Below, piece after piece: positions 1-11,929 of a stretch of 64,000 nucleotides of DNA. The translations under genes were made by a program, and so were the position numbers. Source of the DNA: Nymphaea colorata (lineage: Eukaryota; Streptophyta; Magnoliopsida; Nymphaeales; Nymphaeaceae); assembly GCF_008831285.2 (NCBI RefSeq), contig NC_045149.1:11808417-11872416 (forward strand), in the 5' to 3' direction. Numbering within the stretch: the first letter of the stretch is position 1; each line of letters begins with the position of its first letter. The notes beneath the pieces are model-generated. The model did not search any database. It saw only the letters and a program-made list of their open reading frames with translations, and was not told the origin of the DNA.

Positions 1-117
1 ACCGATGGTCAGCGAAGCCCTGGAAGCAGCAGGGAAGATGGATGACACCGGTGGCATGACAGTGGTCCCAGTGCGATGGTGAGGGTGTTCGAGAGAGAGA
101 GAAATCAAATGAAAGGT

Positions 118-740
118 GAAAAGGGTGCCAGCCGAGTCGAGCCTGAGTTCAGTAAGCTCGAACTCGATTCGACTAATAAAACCTCGAGCTCGAGAATAGC
201 TCGATGGAAGCAGCTCCAGCTCGACTTGGCAGTTACGTTTTGAGCTCGAACTCGACTCGATTAAGGCTCAATAAACTCGAATAGACTGATATTCATCGTT
301 ACATGTTGAACTCGAGCTTGACTCGATTAAGGCTCGAAAAACTCATTTGAATAAAATTGATATTCATCCTTACGTGTTGAACTCGAGCTCGACTCGATTA
401 AGGTTCCACCAACTCGTAAACTCGCTTGAATATATCAACTTGATTAAGGCTCGAGCTCAACTCGGCAATTACGTGTTGAGCTCAAGCTCAACTCGATTGT
501 TTGAATGAGTTGATTCACAAATGACAGCTCAAACTCGTTCACGAGCCGAGCTTTAACGAGTCGAGCTCAAGTATCTCGACTTGTTGTTCACTCCTACTTT
601 TTACCGTAACTTGCTCAACCTATTTTAGTAAGTCGGTGAATCGATTTTTATAACTCAACCAGTTTTATGTAGCAAATCGAGTCGAGTTCTTGTAACTCAA
701 ACTTGGCTTGTTTATAAACAAGTTGGCTTGACTTGTTGTG
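118..740. repeat. TCGA/GAGCTC-rich dispersed repeat, probably non-autonomous DNA transposon(s)
   Basis: The block is full of imperfect repeats of a GAGCTCGAACTCGACTCGAT-like motif. A unit of about 75 bp (roughly 300-440) recurs around the phrase 'gactcgattaagg'. Near 595 and again near 735 the sequence ends in motifs whose reverse complements begin GTAGGAGTGAACAA and CCTACACAACAAGTC, like ends of small plant hAT-type MITEs. It abuts chromovirus coding sequence at about 745, so it probably inserted there. Exact ends and target duplication were not resolved. Confidence 0.5.
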
Positions 741-744
741 TAGG

Positions 745-962
745 CTTATTAGTGCAATTCAATCGCAAGGCCATCTATGATGGTCAAAAGAACACTTACT
801 CCTTTAAATTTCATGGGTGAAAGGTTATGCTTTTACCCATTTCGCAAACTGCATCCTTTATGGCCATGAGATTGGAGAAAGTATCTGGTCTGGTCGGATT
901 GAACTATCATGAGTTCGTTGAGGAGTGCTAAGATGAGGGGTACTATAATGCATTAGTGGTCA
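745..962 (+). pseudogene. Ty3/gypsy chromovirus pol, fragment 1 (protease-RT linker)
   Basis: Plus-strand translation from about 748 gives a stretch containing NRKAIYDGQKNTYSFKFHG, typical of the linker between protease and reverse transcriptase in plant chromoviruses. In-frame stops follow, so it is decayed. The frame is cut at 962 by the hAT element and resumes in the same frame at 6512, which shows that the two pieces were once one gene. The upstream gag and protease are not seen in the window. Confidence 0.7.
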
Positions 963-970
963 AGCCTGGG
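963..970. repeat. 8-bp target-site duplication, left copy (hAT)
   Basis: agcctggg is the left partner of tgcctatg at 6512-6519. Five of eight positions match; the differences fit decay of an old duplication. Confidence 0.6.
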
Positions 971-1023
971 CAGGGGCAGAGTTAGGACTTTTTTTTAAGG
1001 GGTGGGCTAAACGGTCCAATGAA

Positions 1024-1056
1024 CTATATATATATATATATATACATATATATATT
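1024..1056. repeat. (TA)n microsatellite
   Basis: A nearly pure TA tract with one C interruption precedes the first copy of a 280-bp duplicated block. The second block copy is preceded by its own longer TA tract (1359-1400). Confidence 0.9.
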
Positions 1057-1060
1057 CACA

Positions 1061-1342
1061 CACTTTAGATAATATTTACAAACCATAGTATAGTAGAATT
1101 GAACATATGTCGTATATAATTGTCCATGTCATGAATGTGAAGCGCGACCTGTCCTACGACACATTTAAAAATTGCTTTTGTTATTAGCACAAATCACGAT
1201 ATATCATAAACAGATAAAGTATTGTATTTCTAGTATAGTGACGTAAGTGTGAGCAGTGAGCATAAGGTGGACATACAAATATCACAACTCAAAATATATA
1301 AAAAAAATACATCTATAAACTCCAAAACCAAAAAAATAAATG
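1061..1342. repeat. Direct repeat, copy 1 (period 352 bp)
   Basis: This roughly 280-bp block starts cactttagataatattt and ends in an A-rich phrase, and is repeated at 1413-1692 at roughly 90% identity by eye. Each copy has a TA/CA microsatellite on its left, so the duplication unit includes the microsatellite. It lies inside the hAT element, between its left end and the transposase remnant. Confidence 0.85.
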
Positions 1343-1355
1343 TGATTAGATTAGA

Positions 1356-1358
<3 letters not shown>

Positions 1359-1415
<57 letters not shown>
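1359..1415. repeat. (TA)n(CA)n compound microsatellite
   Basis: About 42 bp of TA is followed by a short CA run at the head of the second copy of the duplicated block. ORFs across it are artefacts (poly Tyr-Ile). Confidence 0.9.
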
Positions 1416-1692
1416 TTTAGATAATATTTGCAAACCACAATATAGTAGAAGTGAACATATATCGTATATAATTGCCCATGTCATGAACGTGAAACGCGAC
1501 CTGTCCTACAACACATTTAATAATTGCTTGTGTCATTAGCACAAAGCACGATCTGTCCTAAATAGATGGGGTACTCTATTTCTATTATAGTTACGTAAGT
1601 GTGAGCCGCGAACATAAGGTGAATATACAAATATCACAACTCAAAATCTATAAAAAAAAATCTATAAACTCCAAAACCAAAAAAATAAATGT
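1413..1692. repeat. Direct repeat, copy 2 (period 352 bp)
   Basis: Second copy of the block at 1061-1342, with scattered substitutions and small indels in A runs. Confidence 0.85.
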
Positions 1693-1886
1693 TACTTAAA
1701 ACAAGCAGTTTTGTATTCTTTCTATGAAACACAATTAGTTTTTGCCTCTGTTTTTATTGAAAACGGTTATATATGATCGTTCATTCACCTGCACAATAAA
1801 ATGTAAACAAAAAGTACATCATTTATTATTGAAACTAAATAATGACTCAAATAAACATTAATATAAAAAGGATGCAACAAAATACC

Positions 1887-4010
1887 TTATTGCAATTGTG
1901 CTCTACGACTTTTTATCTTGTAAAAAACATCAATAATGTCATTGGAATCAAACATTTGAACAATTTCTTTCTCAATATACAAACTAAACAATCTGCAAAG
2001 ATCCTCCATTTTGTTACGCAACCTTGTTTTAGTAAGTTTCATAGATGACAATGCTCTTTTTGTGGTTGCAGTGAAGACAGAGAGCATTAGAATGAGACTA
2101 AACAACCTGTATACGTAAAGATATCCTTCACTTTTTCTACTACGTACCATTGCTTGACATACATTTGATAGTGTATACAAATTTTGGAAACTTAGATGAT
2201 GACAAATATCATTCTTATAATATCTCAACTGATAACTTAAACCCACAAAATCTAAGTCTAGAAAATCTTTAGGATAAAACTTTTTTGCAAGAGTGTATGC
2301 TTCTTATGCATTAAACAACTCATATTAATCTCTAGGGTTGAATGTCGACATCAAAAGAAGTATTTCCATAGAATTCTCATTAAATCTATTGTTCAACTCT
2401 ACCAGCTAAGAATCAATGGCAGCAATTAAAATATTAACATGATAATAATGTCTCACCATAATAAAATTACGTTCACGACGAGAACGTGATCCTCTGACAA
2501 AATATTGAGTATCCATATCTGGAATAGGGATATCATGTGTCGTACAAGATGCTCCCACAATATCTATCAATGAATCCTAACCATTATCCTTTAAGTTCTT
2601 GTAGGAACTTTTTTGAATTATAAACCAGTCATTGCATTTAAATGTCTTGTCTTTGCCTTTGCAAGGACTAACAAAGAGTATCACTCTGTCCCAAAATTTC
2701 TTGTACCCAGTACAAAATAAATACAAAGTCAAATGATGTGGTCATATCGTAAGTTGAGTTACTTTTACCTCGTATTTGATATGTTGATCAATTGTCTCTT
2801 AAATTTTTCAATACTACACATATTGCATCAAACATTTTTATCAAACTGCATACAGACAAAAATGAGATCTCCATCTAGTATCACCAAGCCGATGTAGTGA
2901 TTCAATTTGATTAAGTCATCTTTCTGCTTCAAGTTAATCTATAGCAATTCTAAATGCAATTTTATTTGCTTGAGCTTCAGACAATTCATCATTACGTTTA
3001 CTGTTTGCACTAACAACATTAATAACATACGTTAATTGTTCAAAAAATTTATGAACATGGACAACTTCTTTTGAAGCAACAACAAGTGCAAGTGTAATCT
3101 ATGAGTAAAATAATGAACATAATATGCATAAACACATTCATTCAAAATTAATGTTTGCAATCCATTCCATTCACGTTGCATATTACTAACACCATCATAT
3201 CCTTAACCCGTACATCTTAAATGTGAAGATTATGTTGAGACAACAAAGTAGAAATTGCATTCTTCAAAGTAATTGTTGTAGTATCTTTTACATGTACAAC
3301 ATCTAAAAATCGCTTTTGAACTTGACCTTGCTTATTAACAAATATAAGAACAATAGCCATTTGCTCTCTCTTGGACTCATCTCGAGCTTCATTAATAATA
3401 ATACAATATTAGCATAATCAATTTCTTTTATAATTTTAGTTCTCATTTTACTTGTAAAAACATGTAAAATTTTCTTTTGAACTGTTGGTGATATATATTT
3501 AGTATTCTTTGGGACATTATCCAAGACAACTTGTACAACTTTGCCATTATAACTTGCTAAAGTTTTAATGAACTCAATAAAGTTACCTTGACTAAATGAA
3601 CTTAAACTTTTATCATGACCTCTAAAAGCACAAGCTTGAAATGCTGGCCAGCAAACTGCGTCTGCAGATGCCTTCAATCTCAAGCGGTTGTTGTGAACAA
3701 GTTCTGAACTTTGCTTTTCAATAATTTTATCTATGTGTTTGCTTTGATGACTATACTCACACATTCATATTATGGGGTGAATTTTGACTTGTCCCTTCAT
3801 GACTACGAAATGTACATGTTTTCTCACTACCACCCACCCTCTTCCAAGCTCTAAATCCTTCAGTAATAAATGGATTGTCATTTGAATATAGAGTATTGAA
3901 AAAATAACACAGCAAATATGCACTATATGTTTGGGAGAATATTCTAACCATGAAAAATTTTGAAACCATGAAGCTTGAAATTTACGAGGATGATTTGAAG
4001 GATCTGACAC
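1887..4010 (-). pseudogene. hAT transposase pseudogene (TTF zinc finger, DUF4371-like, hAT dimerisation domain)
   Basis: Read on the minus strand, three recognisable parts appear in the expected order. At about 4010-3770 is a TTF-type zinc-finger region (phrases DPSNHPRKFQASWFQNF and GFRAWKRVGGSEKTCTFRSHEG). At about 3764-3303 is a DUF4371-like segment (LKASADAVCWPAFQACAFRGHDKSL, then QGNFIEFIKTLASYNGKV). At 2246-1887 is the C-terminal hAT dimerisation domain (TATTKRALSSMKLTKTRLRN then LYIEKEI). The frame changes several times and many stops lie between 2250 and 3300, so no functional protein can be made. Proteins of this group often appear in annotation as 'zinc finger MYM-type protein 1-like'. 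No host function is suggested. Confidence 0.8.
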
Positions 4011-6240
4011 TGATATCTATGAAGCTTGTGTTGATATGACCTATAATTAATATATGCTCACCTAACTTCATATTTCATTTACTGATATATCTCATATAGG
4101 ACGTCGCAACCCTGGATCATGCATGATGTTTTTTACAGTTTTAATTTTTGAATACTTTAAAGGTGGAGAATTTGAATAAAATAGAACAACATCAATAGCT
4201 TTCAGACTAAAACAACCAACATTTTGGTTTTCTTCCTCTTGGTTTTCTCCCTCTTGATCAATAACTTGTTCTTTTTTTTTTTGAAATAATCTTGAATATT
4301 TTTCATCATCTTCTCAATAAGCTAACACAAAAAACCTGAAATTTAAATAAACAATAAGACTTAAACATATCGAAGTAATCGAACCCGAAACATATCAAAG
4401 AGACATAGTCACATAGATGATAGATTACACAAGCATTGTAAAATATAAATGTAAGTGTTGAAAGGAAGTTAACACTTAACTTCCTACTGTTTTTGTTGTC
4501 TTTATTTACGACTGTCTTCGCATTGAGCATGTGTGCCAACAACAGCTTTGACATTATACTGAATATGATGCTTATGGAAGGTTGACAAATTCCAAATTCC
4601 TAACCAACAATCATGTGTTGACGAGTATATTTAATACCTTGTCTAGGAAAGATTAGATTCTAAGCTAGGCTACTTGTCAAATTTTAAAGCATAGCATGAT
4701 ATTCATATTCTAAATTGGCAGTTTGACATTTAACGGGATGAATATTTTAGACAAGCACCACAATTTTGCCAGGATAAGGCAACACAAATTTAGTATGCCA
4801 AAAGCAGTAATCTGACATGACCTATCAAGTCTCTCATAACCAATGTTGCTAGCTTAATGTAGTGAGTTCAAGGAATTTTAACCATAGTGAATCGAATGAC
4901 AACTATAAAATTCAAGATTCTCAAGTCCCTTAGAATGGGACAATGGGTCTTCCAAATACTAAGTGAATTGTCAAACTATATTTATGTCATCTTAACTAGT
5001 TGTATGGACCTTAGCTGACAGTTTAAAGTACGCGAGATTGAGGTAGCCTACCTACACCAACTTACAAGGTAACAATTTGACATGAATTAGTTTCATATTA
5101 GTCTGTTCTAACATATAAGCTTAGTTGGACAGACTAGGCTCAGTTGCTAAAATTGCTTAATATAGGAGCAGCAGCTAGGGCTCTGGCTGCCTCAAGCTAA
5201 AGTAGTCCACAATCAGAATTGACTTTAAACAGCTCACTGATAAAGCAACAACCATCTTCATTTGAATAAAATACAAAACTTTGTTAGGAACTCATTGGAT
5301 GCAACCATGCAGTGTAAGACCTTAATGGGTTCCTGCGGTTCCAACTCATCAAGAATGATGTCTTTAGTAGTTGGACTTTTGTACCTGCTACACGCAACAC
5401 ATTTGACTGATAACTTTAATCAACATTCATATATTCTAACTTGCAACAGACACAAAAAAGAAAAAAAATCAAGCTCTTTTCCTTCCTCTCTTATGATAAT
5501 CGAGTACCAAGTTTTGAAAGATCAAACAGAAAAAACTCTGCAATTAGAAGCTAATGCCTAATGATTTTAAAAAATAAAGGAAACACAAACAAGAAAAAAC
5601 AGTGGGCCATGGGCCACCGAACTGATAAATTAGAACCAAATCTAAAAAGAAACAATTAAGCAGATCAGAGCAAAACAATCCGAACACAAAAAAGAGAGCA
5701 CATCTCACAGGCCACAACATTCATCATCAAGAGAAAACAAAAAGCATCAGACATGAGACATCGATCTTGAGCAATTGCCACCAAGAATCGACCGATGATT
5801 TGATGAAGGGGGAAAAGATTGAACGGTAAGTGAAGTTAGGTTTCTAAAAGCAGAAGAGAAACTCACCGACATAAAGAACGAGAAGGGAGAGAGACTCCAA
5901 CTAGATCAAAAACTCCAACCGTCCAATGAATTCTAAATTGACTGACAGAAACTCACAAACTCTTCTGCAGTTCTGCTTACCCTCTATCCACCTTTCAAAA
6001 ATGTCGCACCAAGTTTAGACTTTTCATTGAACAAATATGCAAGAAACACATAGATACACATCAAGGTTAGAAGAAACCCATTAAGCCATTACCCATGATC
6101 ATCTCACGATCACAACTGTCTGCAAAACAATGGAAAAACCAAGACGACGTAGGTTATAGAAGTATCTATCTGGTCTGGCCAAGTGCCAACGACCAAGAAC
6201 AGCTGTAGGAGACCATACCTTGGCACTTGGCAGAAATCTA
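4011..6240. other. Non-coding interior of the hAT element
   Basis: AT-rich sequence on the 5' side of the minus-strand transposase remnant. Short ORFs (for example 5262-5561 plus, 4306-4554 minus) have no recognisable motif and look random. Probably the transposon's 5' untranslated or intronic part. Confidence 0.5.
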
Positions 6241-6420
6241 TCAGAGACAGATGAAAAAACTAGATTCTTGATTTTCTTTCTCGAAGAAGACCAAAGGGGT
6301 GATCGCCTGCGTTGTGGGCCAGAGAGGGAGCGAGCGAGAGAGAGAGAGGGCGGGCTGCGTTTTTTTCTTAGATTTTTGAAATAGGGTAGGGCAAGACATC
6401 CTGGCGGGTTGGGCTAAACT

Positions 6421-6438
6421 TTTTTTTTTTTTTTTTTT
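6421..6438. repeat. Poly(T) tract
   Basis: Eighteen T residues near the right end of the hAT element. A T run near the left end (about 991-997) sits in a similar ggtgggctaaa context, so this may be part of the sub-terminal repeat rather than a retroposon tail. Confidence 0.7.
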
Positions 6439-6511
6439 AAATACAAATTTTTTCTTTTCCATGCACTGGGGTGGGGCCATGGCCCAGGCGGCCACCCCCC
6501 CTCCGACCTTG

Positions 6512-7780
6512 TGCCTATGTTAGCCACCTTGTCACATGTCTCTATAGAAGTTGTTCTTGTATTAGATGAGTTTTTGGATGTCATGTCTGAGGAACTTTCT
6601 GATGGATTACCACCTAAGCGTATGACCCAACATGCCATTGATTTTATTCCATTATCTAGCCTGCCAAATCTACCTGAATACCATATGAACCATGCATATC
6701 ATGATCAATTGCAAAGGCATATAGGGGAGTTACCCCTTATGCAGTCCCTACTTACTTACGCCCAAGAATGTGTGTAGATAGTAGGGCTATAAATCATATA
6801 GCAGTCAAGTACTGTTTCCTTATCCGTTGTCTCAATGACATGCTCAACATGTTATCTGGTGTTTGAGTCTTTACAAAATTGATCTCAAAAGTGGTACCAC
6901 CATATCCAAATTCGAGAAAGAGAAGAGTGGAAATGACATTTAAGACATGTAATGGGTGGTATGAGTGGTTGGTTATACCCTTTAAACTGTCCAATACCCA
7001 AAGTATATTTACGTATGTTCTGACTCGGGTATTATGTCCATGGTTGTGTAAGTTTGTCATTGTTTGAGAAAAGAAAAATTATTTGCAAATGCCAAAAAAT
7101 GTCATTTTCTCAATTTGATTTTTCTGAGATTCATTATCAATTCTGAGCGGGTCAAAGCAGATTCCTCAAAGGTGCATGCGATTATCAATTGACATACCCC
7201 TATTATGGAGTGCCTTAGCTTTGTGTGGAACCATGTAGCTGAGAGGGCATCTTAGTTTATTAAAAAGAGAGGATGGCTTCTGCTCCTGTTTTAGCGCTAA
7301 CAGATTTTTTCAAGGTTTTTGAAGGAGAGGGTGATGCTCCTAACGTGGGTATTGGTGTTGTCTTTGAGTACGAATCGAAACTAGTTGCATTTATAATGAA
7401 AAGTAGACTCAAGTCAAACACAATTATCCCGCTTATGATTTGGAGTTTTACAAAGTAGTGTAGGCCTTGCACTGTTGGCACCATTATTTTATTTGTAAAA
7501 AGTATGTTCACATAGATCATGAAGTACTAAAGTTTTTGCAAAGCTAAAAGAACCTTAGTGTTTGGCATGCTAAGTAAGTCAACTTCCTACAAGAGTACAC
7601 CCTTTCTATTAAGCATCAATTTGGTACTCTTAATAAGGTTGCTTATGTCTATAGTAGGAAAAATAGTCTCCTTATGACTATGTCAGTCAACATTATTGGC
7701 TTTGAGGGTGGTAAGGAGTTATATGCCACCTTCTAACTTTTTGAAAGCATGGGATGAATGCAATGCAAAGCCTAATATTT
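6512..7780 (+). pseudogene. Ty3/gypsy chromovirus pol, fragment 2 (RT and RNase H)
   Basis: The frame resumes after the hAT insertion. The RT N-terminal region is visible at 6513-6780 (DEFLDVMSEELSDGLPP). RT fingers and palm follow at about 6780-7070, with frameshifts and stops (TCNGWYEWLVIPFKLSNTQS, where the usual FGLSNAP-like block is altered). An RNase H stretch lies at 7273-7460 (APVLALTDFFKVFEGEGDAP, GIGVVFEYESKLVAF). The stretch at about 7690-7780 matches the linker leading to integrase. The RT active-site YxDD region is not intact. Sequence then stops at the Tat-type insertion and resumes at 19940. Confidence 0.75.
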
Positions 7781-9447
7781 CAGATTTTATTCTGATTTAA
7801 AAGTCTTAAAATTAAAATATTTATTCTAAGAGTGTTTTGACTCTTGGAAAATGATGAAATTCAGTTTTCCTCCATATGAACGAAGCATCCAAGTTGGCAA
7901 AAAATTATGTGTCATATGTTCTCATTCATGTCATGGAGTTCTAAGAACCTTTCTTTCTCCCTAAAAACAAAATTTCAGATTCTTGTCCTAGAAGATCCAT
8001 TCATTTATTGGACTATTAAAACACTTTTGACCTTGTTCTTTAAGAGATGCAAAGATTAGGATTTTTGAAGTGTGATCTTACATTGTTCTTGAGACTCAAT
8101 TAATTAGATGTAAGTCTGAAAATTGGGTGAATGAAATCAGAAATTTCTAAAAGGCTTTTAGAGAGCCGATTAGGTAGGGCTGAAACCTTTTTATTGTTCT
8201 GCAAAACATAACCACTTTGTGGCTGAAAATTGACATCTCAAAAATATAAAATTTGACATTCTTAAGCTAATTCCTATAAAACATGGTCAGATTTCAACAA
8301 CTTACGTACACTTTACGCATGGATTGCTGAAAATAAAAGAAAATTTAAGATGAAATGAAATTATTTCATAGCTTTATACTATGAAATTCAACAAAATGAT
8401 CCATTTTCTTAAAAACCAGTTTGGATATGTGTTCCAACCGGATTTTAAAAGACGAAAATGATTTTTAACAACAGATTGCACGTGTATATATAAATAACAA
8501 TATATACATATACGTACTTTACTCTTCAAAATGAAATTCTATCAAGGGACCACATAACTCACGAATCATGATGATTCATGGCTGGGTTTTATTACGTAGG
8601 AAGATTGAAAACTTGTTTCAAATCCCCCTACTACCCTTGATCAATTGAAAAAGCCTGAAACAAAATAATTTCAAATAGAAAGAGATGAACAAATGCTCAA
8701 GCTAGTCTGTCCTTTGTTTCACCATCCAAAGGTGGATTACATTCATGAGAATGCATCAATCCTTAATAGGTTTATTCATCATACATATTGCATCAAAATC
8801 ACTCTCTCACCGTTAGATTCTCTCATCGTGGGGAGTTCAAAATGGTTTTTGAACGTGGCCTGGGGGCCTTTTTCAAAATTTGATTCAAGGTTCATCTTTT
8901 TAGAAAAACCGACTCATGCATGCATTATGCATTGACATGTACATTTAATCGTAAGTTTCTTCTAACTGGACATCATTCTCAGCTATAAAATAAATGAAAG
9001 TAAACCCCTCCCACGAATTGTTGAAATTAAAATGAACCAACAATAAGCTAAAATACATGAAAAATGAGTTAAAATCACCTACCTTGCGGTCGGTCTTGAT
9101 GTTTGATATTCTTCTTCACTTGTTTTCTATATCGAACAATCTTAAGCAAGAATACAAGCTTCGATTCGAGCTTAGCAAAGCTAGAAGAAGAATAGCTTGC
9201 TTGCTGAAATTTGCAGTGAGAAAGAGAGCTTCTCACCACGAAAATTCTAAGGGTTTACTTAAGCACCCTAACTTAGCAAAATCAATGGAGAAAATAGAGA
9301 AAAATGAAGAAGAAAATGGGAGAAAGGAGAAAGGGGGCTTGGACGAATTCTTCTTCTCCTCCTTGGCTTCTCCCCCTTAGCTCCTAAGCTGCAGCAACTT
9401 GATGCAATACTCATAAATTCGTTCCCCCCTTGATTGTCAAGGGAGGG

Positions 9448-9455
9448 TTTATATA
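9448..9455 (-). promoter_or_regulatory. Putative LTR TATA box (left LTR)
   Basis: Minus-strand TATATAAA, about 1.4 kb from the LTR start, in identical context to 18565-18572 in the other LTR. In the 5' (right) copy it would drive the minus-strand element. Confidence 0.5.
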
Positions 9456-10563
9456 GAAGAGAAGAAGGGTAACCACCTTCTTTAATTTGTCTTGGAAGAT
9501 TAATCAAGGCTTAGGGAGTTGAAAAATGGATTAAATGAATCATTCTTATCCCATTTATAAGAGCTAGGCAGGCTGGGCTAGGTTTGGTCAACCTTGGTTC
9601 AGACCTAGCATACCAACTTTGACCAAAATTTTAAACAAAAATGCCCTTGCACAGGGTTTTGCCTTATTTTGTGCTATTTTTTTTCTTTGTTTGAAATCGA
9701 GCTTGTTAGGTTAAAACCTAGTTACTGAGCTCTAAATACCATTGAATTATGATAATTCAATTTAAATTTGAATAAAATTTGAAAATTCTATCAAATTTGG
9801 TTCGAAAGCGGGTATTTTCGTCCAAAATTTGATTAAAGATGGATTTGAACTGGATCAAACTTTGGTTTGAAATATTGAATTTCAATTTGATATTTGGTTT
9901 ATGCATTTGACAAATCCAAATTTATATGTGCCTTTCATAAACCAATTTAGGATCCGTAATATCGATTTGCTCAAAAAATTGCAAAATTATCCAGATTGGT
10001 CAAATTTGACCAATTGACCAAAGTCAATGTCCATTTGTGAGTAGTTTGACTTTGTTTGAGGTAATTTGATAAATTTGAGCTAAGAAAGCTCTTAATTGAG
10101 TTAAATTATACTTTGACTGAGTCTACTCAAAGTGGATTTGATCTGGTCAAGGTCTATTTTTGTTCACAAATTGAATCGTAAGACAGACCTACCTTTTTAG
10201 CCAAGCTGAGTTCATATTGACTGAGCCTAGCTGAGATTGGTGCCATATTTGAGTGCACTATGTTAGAACCTACTTGAATTAAGTAGGTTTGACCAGCCTA
10301 GTTATTGCTTCTTGCAGATTGATCCCTCCATAAAGAGGACCTAGTTAAAGAAGAGAGAGAGAGATAAATGTCTCTCTTTTCCTAGGTTTCTAGTTATGAT
10401 TTCATTCATTTCTCTTCAAAAATGATTTTTTCATTTAAATGGAGGTGTGTGACCCCTAGGGGTCTCTTGACCACACGGGCTAGATGGGGCCCACACTTGC
10501 ATCCTACGTAGCATTCTAGACTGTATTAGATCAAATTTTACATATGTAAATCAAAATTTAAAT

Positions 10564-10653
10564 TTTGCAATTGCATTTGGATTTCAAATGACATTTGCAA
10601 TTGAATTTGGATTTCAAATGACATTTGCAATTGAATTTGGATTTCAAATTCTA
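10564..10653. repeat. 30-bp tandem repeat in LTR, three copies
   Basis: Units of 30 bp beginning tttgcaattg and containing atttggatttcaaat start at 10564, 10594 and 10624. The matching place in the right LTR (about 19700-19760) has only two units, so copy number has changed since insertion. Confidence 0.85.
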
Positions 10654-10834
10654 ATTTTGTCATAGCTTGGACTCGTAATTCTACATTGGGATTCATGTCA
10701 CGAGATAAATTCATGATTTGAATCTAAATAGTTCTTTAGATTTGAAATTTGCTTTGGAATTGCATTTTACACAATTCTTTTGTAAAATTTGACATTGCTT
10801 CAATTTTGATGTGGAAAAATTTGGGGTGTTAACA

Positions 10835-10847
10835 GTTTCCCCTCTTT
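10835..10847 (-). promoter_or_regulatory. Polypurine tract of the Tat element
   Basis: Minus strand reads AAAGAGGGGAAAC immediately before the 3' LTR start TGTTAACA, as expected for the primer of plus-strand DNA synthesis. Confidence 0.65.
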
Positions 10848-11900
10848 GCAGTTAAAGAAGTTGTATACTTTGCTTAATAGCAAAGATTTACACACCAAAA
10901 TTTTCAAACTATTTGGAAAATCCATTTTTCAAACAATGTTGAACCATCCTCACTCGAGAGGAAATACTAGGTATAGACATGAAATAAGAAGATTTTCCTC
11001 TCTCTCATTGGAGACTCCATAGAGGAATTAATATTGGTTGAAAAATTTTACAATTATGAAAGTTTTTGCATTCGATGCTTGGAGAACTTAGCTGTTGATG
11101 CCTTCTTAACTATTGGCAAGTGCTTTTTCTCTTTTTTTTTTTTTGCTTAGCCTTTCACCTTTTGGCTTTATTGTTTGAATTTTGATTTTCTTTTTGAGCT
11201 ACTCTTCACTCTTGGGGGAAATTCTGCACCACCCCAAAAGCTACTATAGAGTTTCATCACTTTGGTGGTTTTGTGTAGTTTGCTTTGTACAATATCAAGT
11301 TTATTGGGCTTTCTTTTGAACCCTTGTAATGAGTTTTGGGCCAATAACTCCCAGACCAGTTGGCCCTATGGTACCAAGTGTAAAACACTTCTCGTACTTA
11401 CTCGAATTCAGAAGGCTTTAGGAGACTTAATAAAAGCAAAATGTTCATGGATTGCTTTTTAGCTTCATAGCGTAAGCATAGGTCATATGCCCACCCGTGC
11501 CTACAGAGCTTTGAACCAGAGGAACAACAACACTCACACAGAGCTCATCGCTTAACTCATTTTGCTTGATAGCTTTTTCTAGCATCTTGCCAAGGTCTTT
11601 TAGGTCACAAGGGCTTTTTCTTATGTCATCTCATGCTAGACCTTCACAAGTGCCAATTGTCGGGACCAACATTAATTTCTATACATTAATCCCTTAATTT
11701 CATTGGAATTTCTTGCATAATTCAAGCCAATGTCCTTGTTGTCCTCAAGATTTGGGCTGAGTTTGAAAATTTTAGAAAATTTAATGCATCTTTGAAACCT
11801 TCTTTAAGGGATACTATGCCCCTTAGTTGATTTGAAAATTGCTAAGAATGCACTTATCAAAGCACAATTTTATTGAAATTTTTGAATTACAAATTCAAGT
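10848..11900. other. Tat element 3' untranslated region, no gene seen
   Basis: AT-rich sequence between the polypurine tract and the end of pol, with no recognisable domain on either strand. The 66-residue ORF at 11262-11462 has no motif. Confidence 0.5.
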
Positions 11901-11929
11901 ATAAAATTTCTTGAGATGCAAAGCATTAA

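Larger units (their letters stand above)
971..6511 (-). mobile_element. hAT-superfamily DNA transposon, decayed autonomous copy
   Basis: The left end begins CAGGGGCAGAGTTAGGA. The reverse complement of the right end begins CAAGGTCGGAGG, an imperfect terminal inverted repeat of the kind found on a common plant hAT family. The flanks carry a degenerate 8-bp target duplication (963-970 agcctggg, 6512-6519 tgcctatg). Removing the element restores an uninterrupted chromovirus reading frame, which fixes the ends well. Minus-strand transposase remnants lie at about 1887-4010. An 18-bp T tract sits at 6421-6438. The element is about 5.5 kb, a normal length for an autonomous hAT. Confidence 0.75.
7781..10834 (-). 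repeat. Tat element 3' LTR (left copy)
   Basis: About 3.05 kb, colinear with 16731-19939. In a sampled stretch of about 320 bp (9061-9380 against 18178-18497) I counted about nine substitutions, roughly 97% identity. It ends TGTTAACA at 10827-10834. Its left edge is uncertain because a tcagatttta motif occurs at the junction in both the chromovirus reading frame and the LTR. It lacks the 166-bp duplication present in the other LTR. Short ORFs inside are conserved only because the LTRs are duplicates. Confidence 0.8.

Noticed and set aside
1230-1539. ORFs on both strands with poly Tyr-Ile
   Set aside because: They are translations of the TA/CA microsatellite, not genes.
9057-9507. ORFs of 107 and 79 residues, conserved again at 18174-18624
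   Set aside because: The conservation is due to LTR duplication. Both strands are open over the same bases and no domain is recognisable.
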